This document shows positions 44,887 to 53,576 of a stretch of DNA of 64,000 nt, piece by piece. Below the pieces are notes generated by a model, which did no database searches, was not told the DNA's origin, and worked only from the letters and a program-made list of their open reading frames with translations. The position numbers and the translations under genes are program-made. This DNA is from UBA8389 sp942493385 (GTDB taxonomy: Bacteria; Bacteroidota; Bacteroidia; Bacteroidales; UBA1402): assembly GCA_942493385.1 (NCBI GenBank), contig OW818699.1, positions 3,658,001 to 3,722,000 of the forward strand, read 5' to 3'. Within the stretch, counting starts at the first letter, position 1; each line of letters starts with the position of its first letter.

Positions 44887-46252
44887 GAGGCTGTTCAAAA
44901 AAGTGTGTCAAAGATAATGATATGATGAACATTATTAACTTTGACATATGGAAACGAAACATCGAACGAAACAGCCTCGTTTAGTTGATTTGATACCTGA
45001 CGAAGCAAAACGGACTGAGATTGTGAGTCGTCTTTATAATGGTGACCCTGTTGTAGGTGACGGAGGCATCTTTACCGATCTGCTGCAAGCCCTTGTGAAT
45101 GCGGCATTGGAGGGAGAGATGGATTATCATTTACAAGAGGTAAAGTCCGACAATAAGGATGATCGTCGCAATGGTCACACCCATAAGGTGGTCAAGAGCC
45201 GAGTGGGTCCTATAGCCGTAAATACGCCCCGGGACCGCGATGGTAGCCATGAGCCCCAACTGATAAAGAAGTGGGAACGCGAGCTTGGCACCGGTCTTGA
45301 CGACGTCATATTGAGCCTTTACGCCCGCGGCCAGTCGGTGGAGGACGTGCGCCACCAACTCATGGAGCTTTACGGCGTGGAGGTGAGTGCGGGTGCCATC
45401 AGCGCCGTCACCGACCGCGTTTGGAATGAGATTCTTGAGTGGCAGCAACGCCCTCTGGCGCCGTGCTTTCCGATCGTTTATCTTGATGCAATCCATTATA
45501 AGGTAAGGGAGGACGGCAAGGTTATCAGCAAAGCTGTTTACTCGGTATATGGCATCACAGTGGATGGCCAACGCGACGTTCTGGGCCTGTACTTGAACGA
45601 TAGCGAGGGCGCAAGGCAATGGGGCCTGATACTGGAGGATCTCAAACGTCGAGGCGTGGAAGACGTCATATTCTTCTGCATCGACGGCCTTACAGGCTTC
45701 CAGGATGCCATCGAGAATGTCTATCCGGACGCCTTGATTCAGCGTTGCATCGTGCATATGATCAGGAACTCAACAAGATTCGTACTTGATCGTGACATCA
45801 AGGCTGTCTGTGCGGATCTACGCAACGTCTACACCGCCTCAGACAGGCAACAGGCGGCACTTGCGCTTGAATCGTTCGGCATCAAGTGGGACGTAAAATA
45901 CAAGGAGATACGTCCCAAATGGGAGGCCAACTGGACTGAGCTGATGCAATTTATGGATTATAGCCAAAACATCCGAAGGATGATTTACACGACAAATCCT
46001 GTTGAAGCACTGCACCGGATCATGCGTAAAGTAACCAAGTCAAAAGGGGCATGGAGCAATGACAGAGGGCTGATCAAACAGCTGTATCTCACGCTGATGC
46101 ACAACAAACAAAGCTGGAATCGTACAGCTTTCTCTTGGCCTACCATCCAAAGAGAACTGATCGATCAATTTGGACAGCGGTTCGAAAGATATCTTTTATG
46201 AACTATATTTGCCTTAAGGAATTAAGGTTGACACACTTTTCTGAATACTCCC
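44887..46252 (+). mobile_element. Complete IS256-family insertion sequence
   Basis: The element is 1,366 bp. Imperfect terminal inverted repeats of 25 bp (44887-44911 and 46228-46252, 20 of 25 matching, inner part AAAAGTGTGTCAA) bound one transposase gene. The direct repeat CTAAATCG occurs immediately outside both ends (44879-44886 and 46253-46260), giving an 8-bp target duplication as expected for this family. The intact ends and gene suggest recent insertion. Confidence 0.92.
44948..46201 (+). CDS. IS256-family (mutator-type) transposase
   Basis: 417 residues, full length for the family. The DDE residues are visible in IVYLDAIHYKVRED (first Asp), FFCIDGLTGFQDAI (second Asp, followed by QRCIVHMIRNS, the C/H insertion) and TTNPVEALHRIMRKVTK (Glu). 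The N-terminal part has the usual ALVNAALEGEMDYHL helix and the NGHTHKVVKS segment. It cuts and rejoins the ends of the insertion sequence that contains it. It appears intact. Confidence 0.95.
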   Translation: METKHRTKQPRLVDLIPDEAKRTEIVSRLYNGDPVVGDGGIFTDLLQALVNAALEGEMDYHLQEVKSDNKDDRRNGHTHKVVKSRVGPIAVNTPRDRDGSHEPQLIKKWERELGTGLDDVILSLYARGQSVEDVRHQLMELYGVEVSAGAISAVTDRVWNEILEWQQRPLAPCFPIVYLDAIHYKVREDGKVISKAVYSVYGITVDGQRDVLGLYLNDSEGARQWGLILEDLKRRGVEDVIFFCIDGLTGFQDAIENVYPDALIQRCIVHMIRNSTRFVLDRDIKAVCADLRNVYTASDRQQAALALESFGIKWDVKYKEIRPKWEANWTELMQFMDYSQNIRRMIYTTNPVEALHRIMRKVTKSKGAWSNDRGLIKQLYLTLMHNKQSWNRTAFSWPTIQRELIDQFGQRFERYLL

Positions 46253-46283
46253 CTAAATCGCAACCGCTACGCAAGACTTTTTA

Positions 46284-47852
46284 TTATATTCTATTCCCCC
46301 CAATCCCACTAATAAACGTATCCACAAACCCCACCCTCTTCCTCTGCCTATTCCCACTCAACCTCTCCTCCTCACAAAACCCCCTCAACCCCTCCATCCC
46401 CGGCTTCACCCCCGTCAGCACCTCCTCCATCGCCACCTTCCGCACCACATTCTCAATCTCCCCACCCGAAAACCCATAACTCGCCGCCAACCTTCTCGAC
46501 CCCTCCTCATCCAACCACTCCACCTTACTCCTCCAAATCCGCTCATTCACCTCCAACGAAGGCTTACAGAACCGTATCTTAAACAAGAACCTCCTCTCGA
46601 ACGCCGGGTCCAGATTCGTCGCCAAATTCGTTGTCGCAATCAAAATCCCCTCCAACTTCTCCATCTCCTCCAAAATAATGTTCTGAATCGTATTCTCCGT
46701 CTGGTCAACACTGTTGGAACCCACCTCCTTCCGCTTCCCAAAAATGGCATCCGCCTCATTGAACAGCAGAATCGGCTTGACAGAAACCCGTTTGCAGATG
46801 CGTTCGTCTTTGGTGAAAACCTCCTTGATTTTCTTCTCGCTTTCGCCGAACCATTTCGATTTGGTCTCGCTGATGTTCACGTGAATGATGCCGCGGCCGG
46901 TTTCCTTAGCCAGCTGATACACCGACTCCGTTTTTCCAGTTCCAGGCTCCCCATACAAAATGGCTGCAACACCTTTCCTCATACCCATGCTTGCCAACCG
47001 CTCCTGCATCTTCAGGTAATTCTCGTTCATCAGGCTGTTTTGGAAGAAATTCAATTGCTTGTCCAATTCGGAATCAAAGTAAAGATCTTTCTTGGTCATA
47101 CTTTCATGCTTAATGTAATCCTCTTCGAAGTCGTTGGCGAACAGTAGGAGGTGTTCACCCAAAAACAACTCCATCGCTGTTTCGGTCAATTCAATCGTGG
47201 CATCCGACAACATTTGAGCACCATTCACCCGAATGAGTCCCAATTTGGTCAGTGTGTCCGAACCGTTCAATAGCTCATTCGATTTAAGAAGCCTTTGCTT
47301 CACATTTTCAAAAATATCGTCCAATGTTTGTACCAATGCCGTGTACGAATGCGCCACCACATCATCGCATATTTCGTAAAACAAAATCCTGTCCTCGATG
47401 CTCACCGACTTATGAATCAAATCGGCCGGCAATACCAATTCAGGATACTCCCTTTCCATATTCTTCACGGTAGCAAACAGCTCCAACGTCGGAAATTCAA
47501 AATTGCTCCTATTTTCAATCAAATCGGAAACCTCATGAACAAATCGAAAAATGTCCATTGGAAGCTCTTGCTCCATCTCGGAAACCGGCTGATTGGCAAA
47601 GATGCAAATACACAAGGGCTGTGCCAACTTTATATATTTGCTGAGTAACGACTCCTCTTCCCGATATCGACGAATCGTGTACTGCAAATACTTCTTTGCA
47701 ACCAGTTCGTTGAATTCCGGAATGAGACACACCACGTCCTCCTCATCCATGTCAAAATGATTGCCCACATCCATGATGTTCACAAACGTTTGCTTCAGGT
47801 TGAGAAAAAAGGTGGACGAAAGCAAATAAACCTGCTTCTTGGTTATTCCCAA
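46284..47852 (-). CDS. AAA-family ATPase (main open frame, start uncertain)
   Basis: Up to 522 residues. A helical N-terminal half is followed by a AAA core with Walker A YGEPGTGKTESVYQL, Walker B ILLFNEADAIFGKR, sensor region ILIATTNLATNLDPAFERRF (with arginine finger) and a lid helix SGGEIENVVRKVAM. The frame begins with TTG right after an in-frame stop; the next ATG is at 47774. The segment upstream of that stop (47853-47984) continues the same protein, so the gene is probably interrupted by a nonsense codon. The C-terminus GFVDTFISGIGG is shared at nucleotide level with hsdR, suggesting a fusion at the 3' end. The role is unknown; it lies next to a WYL regulator in a defence-rich region. 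Confidence 0.75.
   Translation of the reverse strand: MGITKKQVYLLSSTFFLNLKQTFVNIMDVGNHFDMDEEDVVCLIPEFNELVAKKYLQYTIRRYREEESLLSKYIKLAQPLCICIFANQPVSEMEQELPMDIFRFVHEVSDLIENRSNFEFPTLELFATVKNMEREYPELVLPADLIHKSVSIEDRILFYEICDDVVAHSYTALVQTLDDIFENVKQRLLKSNELLNGSDTLTKLGLIRVNGAQMLSDATIELTETAMELFLGEHLLLFANDFEEDYIKHESMTKKDLYFDSELDKQLNFFQNSLMNENYLKMQERLASMGMRKGVAAILYGEPGTGKTESVYQLAKETGRGIIHVNISETKSKWFGESEKKIKEVFTKDERICKRVSVKPILLFNEADAIFGKRKEVGSNSVDQTENTIQNIILEEMEKLEGILIATTNLATNLDPAFERRFLFKIRFCKPSLEVNERIWRSKVEWLDEEGSRRLAASYGFSGGEIENVVRKVAMEEVLTGVKPGMEGLRGFCEEERLSGNRQRKRVGFVDTFISGIGGNRI
46303..46332. repeat. 30-bp direct repeat, left copy (AAA gene 3' end)
   Basis: This is 29/30 identical to 59727-59756, in the same orientation, and encodes FVDTFISGIG at the C-terminus of the AAA protein. 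The sequences on each side do not match between copies. The two copies flank 13.4 kb of accessory genes. Confidence 0.85.
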
Positions 47853-47984
47853 TTACTCCGCCAAGCGAATGGCAGCCGTATTCGAACCCTTCAACTTGCT
47901 CGGTTTCAAACCCGATTTCTTGGCCAATTTATGCACCAAAGTCATGTCCTTCAATACAACATTCAACGGCTTCTCGGTAATCAT
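47853..47984 (-). pseudogene. 5' segment of the AAA ATPase gene, cut off by an in-frame TAA
   Basis: A 43-codon frame from the ATG at 47984 reads MITEKPLNVVLKDMTLVHKL and ends NTAAIRLAE-stop. It is in the same frame as the AAA gene, and the codon after TAA begins LGITKKQVYLL. Read through, RLAE(x)LGITKKQV forms a continuous helix-turn-helix-like stretch, so TAA probably replaced a sense codon such as GAA. Read alone it would be a 43-residue basic peptide. Confidence 0.65.
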
Positions 47985-48051
47985 GTTTTTGCGATTTTAA
48001 TTCACCGCAAACATAAAAACCAACTATGCCAACTTGTGGCATACCTATAAA

Positions 48052-48954
48052 TTATTTCGAATATCTTTCTATCAACGCCTGAAACGTATCCGCAAATTCC
48101 CTCCGCAACCAATCCGGCTCCAGCACCTCCACATCCGAACCATACGACAGCAGCTCCTGCTTGAAATCAAAGCTCGGCTTCAAATAAAATTCCAACGTCG
48201 AAAACTCCGTCCCCTGCTCCACCACCCTCTGCGAATGATGCAACGGCAACGCATTCATATAATGTGCTTGCCGCTCCGAAACCCTCACCACCACCTTCAC
48301 CGCCTCCGTCTCATTGTCGTTGGTGATGCCGTAGCAATCGTGAAAATACACCTCCGGATTAAAGTTCTTCGGATACCTATACTTCTTGGCTGAACTCGAT
48401 AATTCAGAGATTCTGTCCAACGCAAAAATCCGCACCTTGTTCAGCTCGCAATTCCGACCTACTACGTACCAGCGTTGCTTGAAGATGCGGACGGAATAGG
48501 GTTCTAGCGTATAGCTTTTTGGCTCAGTTGCCCAGAAGGATTGGTACTTCAGTTCCAGTACCACGCTTTCCTTCATTGCTTCAATGATCGGCGCCAAATA
48601 CCCTTGCCCGGAGGGGATGTGCTCGAACATGATTCGGTCCCTGAGCTTTTGGCTTTCGGACAGGAGGTTGTTCACGGAAAAGGTGCTGAGAAGCCAGTTG
48701 CGAAGGGCTCCTTTCTTAAGGTCCTCCGAATCCTCAATGTAGTATTCGTGCGTGGATTTGTCGCACTCAATGTTGATGTCGAACATGGACTCGATGGCCT
48801 TTCGGTGGTGGTGAAAGGTGCGCAAAGGCAACGCCTCCCCTTCGGACATGCTACTGCTGCGCCAGCGGGTATCGATGTCCTGGAAGGAAATACGGCTGGC
48901 GCGGGAGATGGTGTCGGTAAGCCAGATGTAGCGGAGGATGAGGGGGGTGGGCAT
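48052..48954 (-). CDS. WYL-domain transcriptional regulator
   Basis: 300 residues. The N-terminal part (IWLTDTISRASRISFQDIDT through PLRTFHHHRKAIESMFDINI) is a helical, winged-helix-like DNA-binding region. The middle and C-terminal part is a WYL domain: LEPYSVRIFKQRWYVVGRNC holds the W-Y-x motif, and the WCX extension ends VLEPDWLRREFADTFQALI. WYL proteins sense nucleic acid ligands and often control phage-defence loci. It lies 12 bp from the end of the DUF262 gene in the same direction. Part of its 5' end is duplicated as a decayed copy at 53441-53563. Confidence 0.88.
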   Translation of the reverse strand: MPTPLILRYIWLTDTISRASRISFQDIDTRWRSSSMSEGEALPLRTFHHHRKAIESMFDINIECDKSTHEYYIEDSEDLKKGALRNWLLSTFSVNNLLSESQKLRDRIMFEHIPSGQGYLAPIIEAMKESVVLELKYQSFWATEPKSYTLEPYSVRIFKQRWYVVGRNCELNKVRIFALDRISELSSSAKKYRYPKNFNPEVYFHDCYGITNDNETEAVKVVVRVSERQAHYMNALPLHHSQRVVEQGTEFSTLEFYLKPSFDFKQELLSYGSDVEVLEPDWLRREFADTFQALIERYSK

Positions 48955-48966
48955 GGATTAATAAAG

Positions 48967-51174
48967 TCAAAAACGAAAATCAAAAGATTGAATATTCAAA
49001 ATCAAGTTTTCAAATTCCTTTCGACTTTGAGGTTTTGACTCAAAACGAGCTCCATTCCACTTTAAGTTGTTTACATCAGCCATTTTCTGAAGGTCATTCT
49101 GAACAATCTCATAATCTAATTTTCTTCGAAATACTGTTATCCCTATACGTTCCTTGTCCAGATATTTTATATCAATAGCAACATTCAATTGCTTATTATC
49201 ATAAAAAGCACAAGAGCCCTCATAAGGATAAAAATCCAAAATCCAATTATCAAATTGACCAAATCCTGAAGATTTTAAATCTAAAAACAATCTATATGTT
49301 TTCAAATTCGCATATGCGCCACTTGTTTTTACTCCTTGTACAAGTAGCCAACCAAATTTATCATCATATTGAATATTTTTATACATACAGAATTTTAACA
49401 ACTCAGGAATTTTGACAAATTCATCCCATTTCTTTTCTGGTGAGTTACTTGTAATTAAGGTATCCAATCCTTCCTTAATTGTATTACTATTCACTAATTC
49501 ATTTAAGAAACTACCAAATTTGTCAATATTATCAAAAATCAATTTTTTCCAATCAGAGTACTCCCAACAAAAAGACATATTAGTATTACCCCTAAACATC
49601 CTTGGGTAACCATTTAAATCCAATGTTAACAATGCTCTTCTAGTTAAGTCAAGCTCTTCATAATCAATAGTATTGTGAAACAACTCAAAAAAGATATTAT
49701 TGTACTTTAAAAAGGTTTCAAAATCAAATTTACCATTTGAGAAAGACCATTGAATCATAGGATATATTTCACCATTAAATATCTTAAATTCTTCTGTTTT
49801 CCAGAATATATTTTCGATTTGCTGTCTTAATTCAGAATGGGCCAAAAAGATATTGAACTTTGTCCTTTCTTCAATTGATAGTAGAACTGTTGTATTATCA
49901 ATTACATTAACAATTTCAGCAATATCATTTGAATTTAAAATCTTCACATTTGTTATTGCATCAAATATCAACTCCTTTGCATACTTAGAAATATTATCAA
50001 TTCTTGACAAATTTTTATAGTATTGTTTTACTCTAATAAGATTTCTTGGATCATCCCTCCCAAATCTTTTTACATACTCAATAATTGGAAGTAGTCGAAA
50101 CCAAGTTATATAATTATTCATGTATTTATCAGTAGCATCTGGGGCAAGCCAATCAAGATTATTCTTCAATAATTTTGATTCTTCAAATAAGTATCTAACG
50201 ATGTCAAAGTATTCATCGATAACTTCAATAGGAATCTCAATATTAAATTTAAAATGACCTTTCTCAAGAATTTTTAATTGTTCTTCCTTATTTGGCGAAT
50301 TAATTATTGCTATCCAACGAAAAAATTCTTTAAAACCGTTTTCAGCTGTATCGTTTTTCTGTTGCCCTTGGCCCTTTCTATGCTTCCAAAACCAGGTCTC
50401 CCACTTTTCCCACTTTTCACTACAAGCATCATGATCTGATTGTACATTAAGATAAATTGGTTTTAAGTTTTCAGTTAATGATAAGGGTTCACCCGTAGTG
50501 TTGATTATCACAAAGGTTTCTTCGCCATTTGCTCTAGTTCCCATATCATAATACAAAAATGAAAGTTCTCTTGTCAAATACAAACCAAGATCAACGAATT
50601 TTGAAATATCAACTTTAGTTAGTATTTCTTCAATAACAACCAATGCATTAATCATACTAATAATACTCGGATCATAATCATAATCACGAAAGTACCATAA
50701 CTGTTTATTAATGTCATTTACCGATTTTTGGTCCTGATTTAAAAAAAAGTTGCACACTAAATCACTTAGAAAATATAAAGAGCTTTCACGAATAGAATAT
50801 TGTAGATATGGTTCCTTGTCATCTTCTTCAAATTCATATTTTGAAATTAGTTGGTCTCTAAACTTATTCTCACTCTTCTTATTTATTAAGCCTAATAATA
50901 AATATAATGTAGTAATACGTTGTTGACCATCACAAAGTTGTATATGACCTTTGGGCGTTTCATAACCATATAGTAGACCAAGACTTAAGTCTGCTTTCTT
51001 TTCAAATCCATTATATATTATATTTTCAACAAAGTCACGCGCAAGGACTATTCCATCCTTCTCTGTACCCCAACAATAGTCTCGCTGGAGATCAGGAATT
51101 ATCACTTTGTTATCCTTTGAAAAAAGTGAAGAAAGTGTATAAGGCTCACCGGTTTTTAATGTATTATAATCCAT
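48967..51174 (-). CDS. DUF262-domain protein (GmrSD-like), larger partner
   Basis: 735 residues, AT-rich. The N-terminal DUF262 domain has VIIPDLQRDYCWGTE, QLCDGQQRITTLYLLLGLIN (the DGQQR core, about residues 75-100) and FVIINTTGEPLSLTENLKPI (about 225-245). The remaining ~480 residues are helical with no motif I recognise; a clear HNH (DUF1524) motif is not seen. DUF262 proteins include GmrS, the NTP-binding part of type IV restriction of modified DNA. The start lies inside the end of the preceding DUF262 gene (11-bp overlap), so the two are cotranslated and may form a complex. Confidence 0.82.
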   Translation of the reverse strand: MDYNTLKTGEPYTLSSLFSKDNKVIIPDLQRDYCWGTEKDGIVLARDFVENIIYNGFEKKADLSLGLLYGYETPKGHIQLCDGQQRITTLYLLLGLINKKSENKFRDQLISKYEFEEDDKEPYLQYSIRESSLYFLSDLVCNFFLNQDQKSVNDINKQLWYFRDYDYDPSIISMINALVVIEEILTKVDISKFVDLGLYLTRELSFLYYDMGTRANGEETFVIINTTGEPLSLTENLKPIYLNVQSDHDACSEKWEKWETWFWKHRKGQGQQKNDTAENGFKEFFRWIAIINSPNKEEQLKILEKGHFKFNIEIPIEVIDEYFDIVRYLFEESKLLKNNLDWLAPDATDKYMNNYITWFRLLPIIEYVKRFGRDDPRNLIRVKQYYKNLSRIDNISKYAKELIFDAITNVKILNSNDIAEIVNVIDNTTVLLSIEERTKFNIFLAHSELRQQIENIFWKTEEFKIFNGEIYPMIQWSFSNGKFDFETFLKYNNIFFELFHNTIDYEELDLTRRALLTLDLNGYPRMFRGNTNMSFCWEYSDWKKLIFDNIDKFGSFLNELVNSNTIKEGLDTLITSNSPEKKWDEFVKIPELLKFCMYKNIQYDDKFGWLLVQGVKTSGAYANLKTYRLFLDLKSSGFGQFDNWILDFYPYEGSCAFYDNKQLNVAIDIKYLDKERIGITVFRRKLDYEIVQNDLQKMADVNNLKWNGARFESKPQSRKEFENLILNIQSFDFRF

Positions 51175-52861
51175 GGTATTTTATTATTTCATTTACAACA
51201 AGTTCTTGATTTTCTTGAATAGCAAGTGCATCCCATTTACTGCATGCGAAAACAGAAATCGAATGTATTAAGTGACGACTTCGAAATGTATTGTCTCTGA
51301 TCAAGTCAAAATACACTCGTTTTTTTTCATCAAATTCTTTCGCCCCAAAACCAGAGTTTTCATTATTATACAGTAATACTAAATTACCAATGCAATGTTC
51401 ACTGCCATTACCCTTAAAATCTTCTCGATTCATAAAGGACAAATCTCCTGTTGGATCCTTAATTATTTCATTACTACCATTTTTATATGAGCCATCTTCA
51501 AAATGGAAAACCTTAGACTTTGGATAAATATGTTCGAGAGAACGTTCCTTCCAAATTGAAAAATCAAACTTTCTGCCCAACTTTGTATCCTCTTCAACAT
51601 TCCTTCTTAGCAATTGAGTAAATGCGGCATCATTAAATCCTGGATAAACATAATTATGCTTGATAGCATATAATAATTCTTCCTTTTTAGTTTTAAATAA
51701 TTCATCATCCTTACCTTCCATTATTTGCTCAATTTGTGAATAGGTCAACCTCAAATAAGCCAATTTAAGAAATTCATCAAGGTTGATTTTTTTTTCACTA
51801 TTGAAATAAGTTCGAATAAACTGTTTTCTGTTATTGGAATCTAACAATGCTAATATTGCACCAATCTTGTTATGATTACGTTTACTCTTTTCAATTTCAT
51901 TAAAACTATTATAAACATCTTCAAATCTTTTTTGAAGTTGACGAAGTTCATAAAATGCTATTTTAGCAACTGAAGTATTATTTCCCCCTCTTAATAACTT
52001 ATCTCGGAAATTCTCAAAATTAAATTTCAATTTTGGACATTTTGAGTAGAAATATGTTTCAATTAATAAGCCCATTACATTTGAAGTATAAAAGTATGCC
52101 CTAACTTCATCTCTATTCCACCAATTCAACCACTTATCCCATTCTCTAGCATATTTACTACGAAGAAGATTCTGATCCCATTTAAAGGCTTCGATTTCGA
52201 AAGCATCCATTTCAGGATTTATTTGACCATGATGTGAAACTAACCTTAGCATTTCTGCCTTAATAACTTCTTCATAAAGCATAACTGCTTTATTCCCATT
52301 CATCATTGTGAAAACAGTTGTTGCTTTGTCTTTCGGAATATCTATATATAAGAACCTCAACCTGTTGTCTTCCAAAAGAAACTTTAATAACGCTTCATTA
52401 TCAATTTCTTTTAATTCGTTATCAAACACTCTAATTGTTTTCTTGAAAAAGAAAATATCTTGAAATTCCTCAAACTCATATTCACAACAAAGGCTAGTCA
52501 ATTCTGTTTTTGACAAATTCTTTATTGAATCAATAAAATCCTGGGACTCAGTTCTTATGGGGTACTTGATTGAGAAATCACCTTTATAACCTAAATAATG
52601 GAGTAATAAATACAAGGCCGTTGTCCTTTGTTGTCCATCTATTAATTCTATCTCTTGGTCATTTTCACTAACAGTAACTCCTTGCAGGAACAGGTCAGCA
52701 TTATTTGAGAAACAATTCCTAATACTTTCTATTAAAAATTGTACTGAATCCTTTTCAGTACCTCTTGACTTACCCCAAACATAACCCCTTTGATAATTGG
52801 GGATGAGAAAAGGCTTTTTTTTCAATAAATACTCATTAAGCGAAATAAGAGGATTACTCAT
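51164..52861 (-). CDS. DUF262-DUF1524 (GmrSD-like) putative restriction nuclease
   Basis: 565 residues, AT-rich. DUF262 at the N-terminus: FLIPNYQRGYVWGKSRG, IELIDGQQRTTALYLLLHYL and TVFTMMNGNKAVMLYEEVIK. DUF1524 (HNH-like) at the C-terminus: RSLEHIYPKSKVFHFEDG (H-x-x-P) and CIGNLVLLYNNENSGFGAKE (N-L-x-L-L). Together this is the fused GmrS+GmrD layout, in which DUF262 binds nucleotide and DUF1524 cuts modified (for example glucosylated hydroxymethylcytosine) DNA. The cleavage specificity here is unknown. It lies 40 bp after a small acidic gene and overlaps the next DUF262 gene. Confidence 0.85.
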   Translation of the reverse strand: MSNPLISLNEYLLKKKPFLIPNYQRGYVWGKSRGTEKDSVQFLIESIRNCFSNNADLFLQGVTVSENDQEIELIDGQQRTTALYLLLHYLGYKGDFSIKYPIRTESQDFIDSIKNLSKTELTSLCCEYEFEEFQDIFFFKKTIRVFDNELKEIDNEALLKFLLEDNRLRFLYIDIPKDKATTVFTMMNGNKAVMLYEEVIKAEMLRLVSHHGQINPEMDAFEIEAFKWDQNLLRSKYAREWDKWLNWWNRDEVRAYFYTSNVMGLLIETYFYSKCPKLKFNFENFRDKLLRGGNNTSVAKIAFYELRQLQKRFEDVYNSFNEIEKSKRNHNKIGAILALLDSNNRKQFIRTYFNSEKKINLDEFLKLAYLRLTYSQIEQIMEGKDDELFKTKKEELLYAIKHNYVYPGFNDAAFTQLLRRNVEEDTKLGRKFDFSIWKERSLEHIYPKSKVFHFEDGSYKNGSNEIIKDPTGDLSFMNREDFKGNGSEHCIGNLVLLYNNENSGFGAKEFDEKKRVYFDLIRDNTFRSRHLIHSISVFACSKWDALAIQENQELVVNEIIKYHGL

Positions 52862-52901
52862 AGTGTATTTGGTATTATATGTGGGTTTTTTTGTTCATAA
52901 A

Positions 52902-53177
52902 TTAGTCAACTTCATCGTCACCATTTGGATACATTGCATCTAAAGCAGCCTCTTCTTGTGATTGTATTTCTTTATAGAATCCTCGCCATGAATCATAGGA
53001 ACTTTCGGATATCCATGCTTCATATTGCTCAGCAAAGAATGAATCACTTTTTAATGCTCTTTCAATTGCACGTTTAATTTCATCTAAATCATTGCCACAA
53101 AAGAAATCATCTTGTAGTAAATTCTCAAAATCATAAGAATCAAAATTTTCCATATTTATATTAATATTTTTAATCAT
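52902..53177 (-). CDS. Small acidic protein upstream of the DUF262 pair
   Basis: About 91 residues from the ATG at 53177; an ATG at 53153 (MENFDSYDFENLLQDD) is an equally good start. It is strongly acidic and helical, ends with NGDDEVD, and has no signal peptide or known motif. Its position at the head of the DUF262 operon suggests an accessory, regulatory or DNA-mimic role; this is inference only. Confidence 0.55.
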   Translation of the reverse strand: MIKNININMENFDSYDFENLLQDDFFCGNDLDEIKRAIERALKSDSFFAEQYEAWISESSYDSWRGFYKEIQSQEEAALDAMYPNGDDEVD

Positions 53178-53440
53178 TTCAATCACAATTTTAAATAATA
53201 TTATTCACATAGACTATTAAATTTAAACATTTTATATAAACATATTTTTCAAGCGGTTTTGAAGGGTTGAAATCCTTATAATGTTCTATTATCAGATATT
53301 CTTACTCCTCATAAGAAATACTAGAAATAGCACAAAGCTTAGAGGCAATGTCAAAAGTGGAAAGAACAGACATAAATCTTGCTCTTGATATTGATGGTGA
53401 GTATGTAATTATTAAGCAAATGAGAATTGGAAATTGGTGT

Positions 53441-53563
53441 GGAAACCCCGTCGGACAGGCTATAGACACGCCAGCGGGCATCGATTACCTGGAAAGAAAT
53501 GAGACCAACGCGGGAGATAGTGTCGGTTAGCTAGATGTAGCGGAGGATGAGGGGTGTAGGCAT
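53441..53563 (-). pseudogene. Decayed 5' fragment of a second WYL regulator gene
   Basis: From the ATG at 53563 the frame reads MPTPLILRYI-stop-LTDTIS, then RV..ISFQVIDARWR and SLSDG, which lines up with the first ~40 residues of the WYL protein at 48052-48954 (there the stop is W). DNA similarity to 48860-48956 is high, including GTAGCGGAGGATGAGGGG. It ends after about 41 codons. The rest of the gap 53187-53576 is AT-rich and I see no gene in it. Confidence 0.8.
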
Positions 53564-53576
53564 GAATAATCATAAA

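Noticed and set aside
53348..53530. A 60-codon plus-strand frame after 53340
   Set aside because: Half of it is antisense to the decayed WYL fragment, which explains the open frame; no independent support.
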